Below are positions 7,138-10,642 of a stretch of DNA of 10,642 nucleotides, piece after piece. Numbering within the stretch: position 1 is the first letter of the stretch; every line of letters begins with the position of its first letter. Source of the DNA: Baffinella frigidus. Its lineage: Eukaryota; Cryptophyceae; Cryptomonadales; Baffinellaceae. Made by a program: the position numbers and the translations under genes. The notes under the pieces are model-generated. The model was not told the origin of the DNA. It searched no databases and worked only from the letters and a program-made list of their open reading frames with translations. The stretch spans positions 7,582 to 18,223 of the forward strand of contig MU647612.1 of NCBI GenBank assembly GCA_026770585.1, given 5' to 3'.

Positions 7138-7860
7138 GTCTGATCTAGTCTCGGAACATACCACGCCACATTGTTCGAGGGGGTAGATTCAATCGGGAAC
7201 GCACCTCAGTGCGGTGGTTGACTTTTGAAAACAAGCAGTCAAGGCCCCATTCGCTCCACCACCAGCCACCAGAAGAGAACCAGATTGGGTTGGATTTGAC
7301 TATTTTTCTGCACTAGCGGTACACCTCAGAAGTGTACCTCTGGTGAAATTTGCCACAGGTGGCCCCGTCTGCTTGGCAGTCAAGGTCCGATTTAATCTCG
7401 GAACATAACATAAGCTGGTGTGTGGCTTAAGACTTCCAACGCTTAAGATAAGGGTGGATATGTTATTTTAGGCATACGACAAGCGCTGCAGCTCGGTCCC
7501 ATCTGCGCGGCAGTCGAGGTCTGATTCAATATGGATTCTGGGTTAAATTGAAACATGGGTTTGTGCGATCTTAAGGATGGTATTTTCCTCATCTTAGCCT
7601 TCACGTTACTTTAAAATAGCAGATAACCACCCCTAAGATAGCATCAAAATATTCTAAATTAAATCTGAATTCATATGAGCGCTCCAGCCTCGGCGATGTA
7701 GTCCCAGACCCCAATAAGTTCTATTTCGCAATGCGTCCATCTAAAGGATTTCTGGGACCCAAACAGATATTTTGAGACCCTAAACGTAATTCAAGCTCAG
7801 AAATGGATCCACGCCCCACGCCAAATCTGAAAAAAAACCATCCACGACCGCGAAGAGATT
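7138..7860. other. Proposed intron; mostly featureless
   Basis: Apart from the two exon-tail copies this holds a perfect 7-bp stem GGTACAC/GTGTACC (7318-7338) and an imperfect inverted repeat, with 7443-7473 against 7609-7640. A reading GFDYFSALAVHL at about 7292 recalls the F[DN][FY]SAYP.H segment missing between exons 2 and 3, but splice sites in the right phase are not visible. Nothing else was recognised. Confidence 0.4.
7361..7525 (+). pseudogene. Two partial copies of the exon 2 tail
   Basis: 7361-7407 matches 7114-7160 and 7480-7525 matches 7099-7144. They repeat the GPVCAAVEV-coding end of exon 2 and some bases beyond. At the codon after VEV/VKV the three copies read TGA, CGA and TGA, which points to an ancestral Arg codon. 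Neither copy has the VFDLG part, so they are fragments. They show that the duplication reached beyond the presumed exon end. Confidence 0.6.
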
Positions 7861-7865
7861 GACTT

Positions 7866-7960
7866 GCTCTGTCTCAGTTAATTTGGTATCATCATTTTCT
7901 CAGTTTTCACGCAAAAAGTCGACGGATTTGTACCACAAAACAGAGAAATCAACTTCCGGT
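7866..7960. repeat. Diverged relative of the 5041-5355 foldback (one arm)
   Basis: Shares TGTCTCAGT, GACGGATYTGTACC and TCAACTT with 5235-5333, in the same order and at similar spacing. The opposite arm is not evident. The GAC-GAATTTGTA of the neighbouring 8056 foldback is a weaker echo. Confidence 0.5.
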
Positions 7961-8055
7961 CTCGTCAAATGATGAGACGAATGTAGCTGAGGTAGCTCTA
8001 GATTGAGAGTGATGCCAGCAGTGACCTGGCGACGGCGACTAACCCCATGGCAACC

Positions 8056-8205
8056 TTATCTCAGAAAACGAGTTCTAAAACTCGTTTTCTTAAGTCAATT
8101 CCCCTACAAATTTGTCGACTTATGCGGAGAGTAAAGAATAAGTTGACGAATTTGTAGGGGAATTGACTTGAGAAAACGAGTTTTAGAACTCGTTTTCTGA
8201 GATAA
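8056..8205. repeat. Near-perfect foldback with 68-nt arms
   Basis: The left arm 8056-8123 and right arm 8138-8205 differ at three positions, with a 14-nt loop. Each arm holds its own palindrome (GAAAACGAGTT, 4-nt loop, AACTCGTTTTC). TTATC...GATAA at the ends would fit a TA target duplication (TA at 8057-8058 and 8203-8204). CATGG/CCATG just outside also pair. The low divergence implies a recent origin. A transcript would be a long double-stranded hairpin and a likely small-RNA source. Confidence 0.95.
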
Positions 8206-8415
8206 AACCGGTACTCCATGCGCTTACTATCCAACTCCAAGTGATCTGCATCTTGGACTCGGGGAATACAGTCCCGTGTAGGATGACCGGAGTGACTATG
8301 TGTGTCACCAGCGCCTGAGCGCTACGATGCACCAGATGGACAGCGTCCCAATGGGTAGATTCTTGCTGCAGTATTTTTGTGCGAGCTGGGCCCCGTGCAC
8401 GCGTCAGATTGGTGG
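8206..8415. other. Unique spacer
   Basis: No gene or sizeable repeat is seen. Only tiny palindromes (GCGC-CTGA-GCGC near 8310) are present. One frame reads YYPTPSDLHLGLGEY around 8226-8270, but no splice sites support it. Confidence 0.4.
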
Positions 8416-8568
8416 GTTAGCGAATACGACGGGTGGTGGATAGTGTATCAGATCGGTGGTGCATAATGTATACGATGGGTAGTGGATAGTGTATAAGATG
8501 GGTGTCGGATAGTGTTTAAGATGGGTATTGGATAGTGTATAAGATGGGTGTTGGATAGTGTATACGAC
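8416..8568. repeat. 23-bp minisatellite, about 6.6 units
   Basis: Units start at 8416, 8439, 8462, 8485, 8508, 8531 and 8554, with consensus GATAGTGTATAAGATGGGTG followed by TTG. One and a half more units occur at 8687-8727. Both arrays are followed by a related sequence (CGACTTTG). There are no unique spacers, so it is not a CRISPR array. Confidence 0.95.
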
Positions 8569-8636
8569 GACTTTGACAAACCCAGTCAACTTTTGCTGCA
8601 CACACGAGTTGCTTTACATATCGACCCCCGTGCATT

Positions 8637-8668
8637 CAGGCTGCGCTGGGGGAGGGAGGGGAATGCAC
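8637..8668. repeat. 32-bp direct repeat, partner at 8932-8963
   Basis: CAGGCTGCGCTGGGGGAGGG and the next 12 bases to AATGCAC recur at 8932-8963 with two mismatches. The pair brackets the second 23-bp array, the TA tract and the 28-bp minisatellite, so the block between may have been duplicated or inserted as one piece. Confidence 0.85.
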
Positions 8669-8739
8669 GCGTTCAGATGGTTAGTTGATAGTTTATAAGA
8701 TGGGTGGTGGATAGTGCATACAGCGACTTTGGCACACGC

Positions 8740-8928
<189 letters not shown>

Positions 8929-9000
8929 ATGCAGGCTGCGCTGGGGGAGGGGGGTGAATGCACCGTGGAAGTGTTCGATATATCGGGCCTGCCCCCGCAC

Positions 9001-9060
9001 GTTGCCGACCTCAGTACGTAAGTTGCCGACCTCCACTCGTAAGTTGCCGACCACGCCAGA
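9001..9060. repeat. 21-bp tandem repeat with GTTGCCGACC
   Basis: GTTGCCGACC occurs at 9001, 9022 and 9043, and the second and third are preceded by CGTAA. A related CGTAAGTTGCTGGCC lies at 9250, and an inverted relative, GGCAACTTCCGAGTG, at 9306-9320. The GTAAGT in each resembles a splice donor, probably by chance. Confidence 0.75.
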
Positions 9061-9404
9061 CCACACGTGTCAATTTCAGATACAAGTCTTATTTTAAATT
9101 TTGTACCCGGACCCGAAATTCTGGGTAAGAGACCGGACGTGGAAAGGACGAGGTGTTGTGTCTCACTTGGGACCGCACACTCATTTAGTACCACGAAGCG
9201 AAACTTCGAGTTCTGGAATTTGAGGAAGCGACCTGGCGTGGCCTCCTCTCGTAAGTTGCTGGCCTGCACACGTGAGCACTCTGTCATTTGAGCCCAGATT
9301 GGATTGGCAACTTCCGAGTGTCTCGATTGTCAACTTTCAGCAAGCGGGGATTGTCCCTTTGCGAGTCAGTTTCGTCTGAGTCTCTCTCGCTATCTCACTT
9401 CGAA
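9061..9404. other. Intron-like stretch without recognised gene
   Basis: Three similar pieces, GTCAATTTCAGATACA (9068), GTCAACTTTCAGCAAG (9330) and GTGAATTTCAGATTCG (9591), look like copies of a splice-acceptor region. Only the last leads into a recognisable exon. GGTAAGAG at 9123 resembles a donor, but the sequence between (about 9081-9122) gives no family motif. Confidence 0.35.
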
Positions 9405-9519
9405 AACACCACCCCCACATCCGCCGCCCCAACCTAAACCCCACCCCCCAAACCTGAACCCTAAATCCCAACCCCAACCCCCAAACCTAAACACTTGACC
9501 CTATCCCCCAAACCTCGCA
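9405..9519 (-). repeat. Reversed telomere-like tract (CCCTAAA type)
   Basis: C-rich words such as CCCTAAA, CCCCAACC, CCAAACCTAAA and CCAAACCTGAACC are the complement of the degenerate TTTAGGG words at 1-1290. This block is therefore in the opposite orientation to both outer arrays. It lies about 80 bp upstream of exon 3, inside the proposed intron. Confidence 0.8.
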
Positions 9520-9601
9520 CTTACGCGTGGCCGCATCGAACACGCAGACAGTCATGAGCGTTGTCTTTGAAGCCTGTATCATAATCATTTGTGAATTTCA
9601 G

Positions 9602-9710
9602 ATTCGCGTGGAAGCCGCTGCTCATCGCGTCGGTGCTGCTCCATTCGGAGAGCGTGATCTGGATGGACGCGGGGACCTATTTTCACCCCGAGGTGCACCC
9701 CGCCGGACTA
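9602..9710 (+). CDS. Probable exon 3 of a DUF1647-like glycosyltransferase, interrupted
   Basis: Follows the acceptor GAATTTCAG| at 9601. In the frame from 9603 it reads FAWKPLLIASVLLHSESVI, then WMDAGTYFHPEVHPAGL. The YxWKPLLI helix followed by v[IL]W[LM]DAG is the most telling part of DUF1647-like transferases; the Asp is likely to bind the metal or sugar-nucleotide (known for GT-A folds, inferred here). The exon requires an incoming phase of 2, while exon 2 if ended at 7137 leaves phase 0, and about 20 residues (the F[DN][FY]SAYP region) are missing, so a small exon remains unfound or lost. At CTA (9708-9710) the frame enters the foldback element and stops at TAA (9723). Downstream of the element the +1 frame reads TASGKILLESTPRETVKF (about 9912-9965), a possible continuation. 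Confidence 0.62.
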
Positions 9711-9909
9711 GAGCGTTTGCGGTAATGGTTGTCCGTTTTGGACGTACGGTTTCCCGGTTTTACGGTTTTTTAAAATGCCGTAAAGGTCGTTGAATGTTTT
9801 AAATGGACACTTCTCTGGTACAAATGAATCGGGGGGGGGGGGCAAACGAAAACCGGAAAACCGGAAAACCGCACGTCAAAAACGGACAACAATTACCGCA
9901 AACGCTCTA
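9709..9909. mobile_element. TA-flanked MITE-like foldback element
   Basis: The arms 9709-9769 and 9849-9909 are reverse complements at 56 of 61 positions. If TA (9709-9710 and 9908-9909) is a target-site duplication, the terminal inverted repeats start GAGCGTTTGCGGTAAT and the element is 197 bp. TA duplications are typical of Tc1/mariner-like and some other DNA transposons. The short length and absence of coding sequence make it non-autonomous. The 79-nt interior ends in a G12 run (9831-9842). The insertion disrupts exon 3. Confidence 0.82.
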
Positions 9910-10090
9910 CACAGCTAGCGGCAAGATTTTGCTCGAGTCAACCCCAAGAGAAACCGTCAAATTTTGAGTAGAACGAGGGCGCCGTTCTGGGGGTGATTCG
10001 TTTTATTTTCCAGCCTTGAAATAGCTGCACCGGATTGCCACGCAGGCAATCCGTAGGATCGCGCAGCAGTGTTTCATGTTGCATCAGAAT
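9910..10090. other. Flank downstream of the foldback element
   Basis: The first about 60 bases may be the remainder of exon 3 in a shifted frame (SGKILLESTPRETVKF, then TGA). In the original frame a TAG follows three codons after the insertion site. After that nothing is recognised. CGGATTGCC and GGCAATCCG at 10031-10052 form a perfect 9-bp stem with a 4-nt loop. Confidence 0.35.
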
Positions 10091-10170
10091 TCATGCTACG
10101 CCTCGATATGGGGAGTGAGCGGCGCGTAGTTGGTAAGTTGGTCACGTTCGTCTAGGCGTGAGCGTAACAC

Positions 10171-10194
10171 ATGATGATGATGATGAGGATGATG
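10171..10194. repeat. (ATG)n microsatellite
   Basis: Five ATG units, AGG, then two more ATG. A simple sequence repeat. Confidence 0.95.
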
Positions 10195-10354
10195 AAAGGG
10201 GCGTGCAAAACGAATGACCCTCAGCATGCCATTGCATGGGGAGTGCAGGCAGCGGCTAAACTATCGAGGGGGGGGAGGCTCTTCCCCCTTCAGGTAGGTT
10301 GGCTGGCGGCAAAGCGGGGAGATATAATGAATTTATTGCAGAGTCAGTAAAACA

Positions 10355-10369
10355 TCTCTCTCTCTCTCT
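10355..10369. repeat. (TC)n microsatellite
   Basis: About seven and a half TC dinucleotides. Confidence 0.95.
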
Positions 10370-10496
10370 GTTTGAGCATGCCATGGAAGGGGGGGTGCAT
10401 GCAGAGGCGCTGGCGGTAGCATGCCGCGGGGTGATTGCTGCTATTTTATGTTGAACCGGAATCCATGCCATGCCTGGGAGTGCAGACAGTGGCGCA

Positions 10497-10642
10497 GGGT
10501 GTAGGGTGTAGGGCGTAGGGTGCAGGATGTAGGGCGTAGGGTGTAGGGTGTAGGGTGTAGGGTGTAGGGTGTAGGGTGTAAGGTGTAGGGTGTAGGGTGT
10601 AGGGTGTAGGGTGTAAGGTGTAGGGTGTAGGGTGTAGGGTGT
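10497..10642 (+). repeat. TGTAGGG tandem array to the window end
   Basis: About 21 seven-base units, mostly GGGTGTA, with scattered variants (GGGCGTA, GGGTGCA, GGATGTA, AGGTGTA). It is far more regular than 1-1290 and uses TGTAGGG instead of TTTAGGG. It may be a homogenised subtelomeric satellite derived from the telomere or a variant telomere tract. It runs off the window, so its full length is unknown. Confidence 0.95.

Larger units (their letters stand above)
10091..10497. repeat. Diverged repeat family before the terminal array
   Basis: Four loosely spaced copies of a pattern like CATGCCATG...GGGAGTGCAG.CAG.GGC start near 10092, 10224, 10376 and 10463. Between them lie simple repeats: (ATG)n at 10171-10194 and (TC)n at 10355-10369, and a G-rich/C-rich stem near 10265-10290. 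An open frame on the minus strand across 10256-10471 follows the repeats and is not taken as a gene. Confidence 0.6.

Noticed and set aside
6672-7148. Continuous 158-codon plus-strand frame with an internal repeat (DVCEMTQ twice)
   Set aside because: It starts at GTG, runs through two intron-like segments with GT-AG ends, and reads the VFDLG segment out of its recognisable frame. Its repeat simply follows the 264-bp DNA duplication, a multiple of three.
7292-7330. Reading GFDYFSALAVHL as the missing F[DN][FY]SAYP exon (and GFDFLAPFAVTP at about 6540)
   Set aside because: No splice sites of the needed phases and only a few matching residues. Kept as a possibility but not called.
8219-8270. 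Reading CAYYPTPSDLHLGLGEY as the missing exon between exons 2 and 3
   Set aside because: No acceptor upstream, a poor donor with the wrong phase, and it begins at the edge of the 8056 foldback. Likely coincidence.
8416-8568. Regular repeats suggestive of a CRISPR array
   Set aside because: The 23-bp units are head-to-tail with no spacers and drift gradually. This is a minisatellite in eukaryotic DNA.
9527-9793. 88-codon frame across 9527-9793
   Set aside because: It reads through the splice acceptor and the exon 3 region in the wrong frame and continues into the foldback element. The frame from 9603 carries the conserved FAWKP and WMDAG motifs.
10256-10471. Minus-strand 71-codon frame
   Set aside because: Made of the diverged CATGCC repeats and a (TC)n tract. 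No domain and no support.

Overview
The window looks like nuclear DNA from the subtelomere of a eukaryote with plant- or alga-type telomeres. It opens with about 1.3 kb of decayed TTTAGGG-type repeat, ends in a near-regular TGTAGGG array, and has a short reversed (CCCTAAA-type) block at 9405-9519. Coding sequence is sparse and interrupted by GT-AG introns, there is no operon-like layout, and no rRNA or tRNA was recognised. A protist or alga of moderate to high GC fits best. The species cannot be named from the sequence.

Layout: 1-1912 is degenerate telomere-like repeat interrupted by a GC-rich island (1291-1760). 1913-4340 is non-coding and made of nested repeats: a 200-bp direct repeat at 2631 and 3571, a diverged tandem pair at 2920 and 3158, a cluster of short GC-rich motif repeats, and several inverted repeats. 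4340-4827 is the upstream region of a probable gene. 4828-9720 carries three exons that I read as one split gene, with roughly 2 kb and 2.5 kb of intron packed with foldback elements, minisatellites and decayed exon copies. 9709-9909 is a TA-flanked foldback element that interrupts the third exon. 10091-10497 is a diverged repeat family leading into the terminal TGTAGGG array.

The main result is the split gene. Exon 1 (4828-5006) encodes a short hydrophobic N-terminal anchor and ends in LVTGANSNHYR. Exon 2 (7002-7137) continues in phase with a segment containing VFDLGF. Exon 3 (9602 onward) carries FAWKP and VIWMDAG. In that order these resemble the conserved core of DUF1647-like nucleotide-diphospho-sugar transferases, judged from memory, so this is probably a Golgi-type glycosyltransferase. 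About 20 residues expected between exons 2 and 3 were not found, and exon 3 runs into the foldback element, so the gene may be incomplete or dead. Exon 2 has been copied several times in tandem (6588-7525), and most copies are broken.

The other striking property is the number of foldback elements: at least eight substantial inverted repeats with largely unrelated sequences within 6 kb, the best being two 68-nt arms with three mismatches at 8056-8205.
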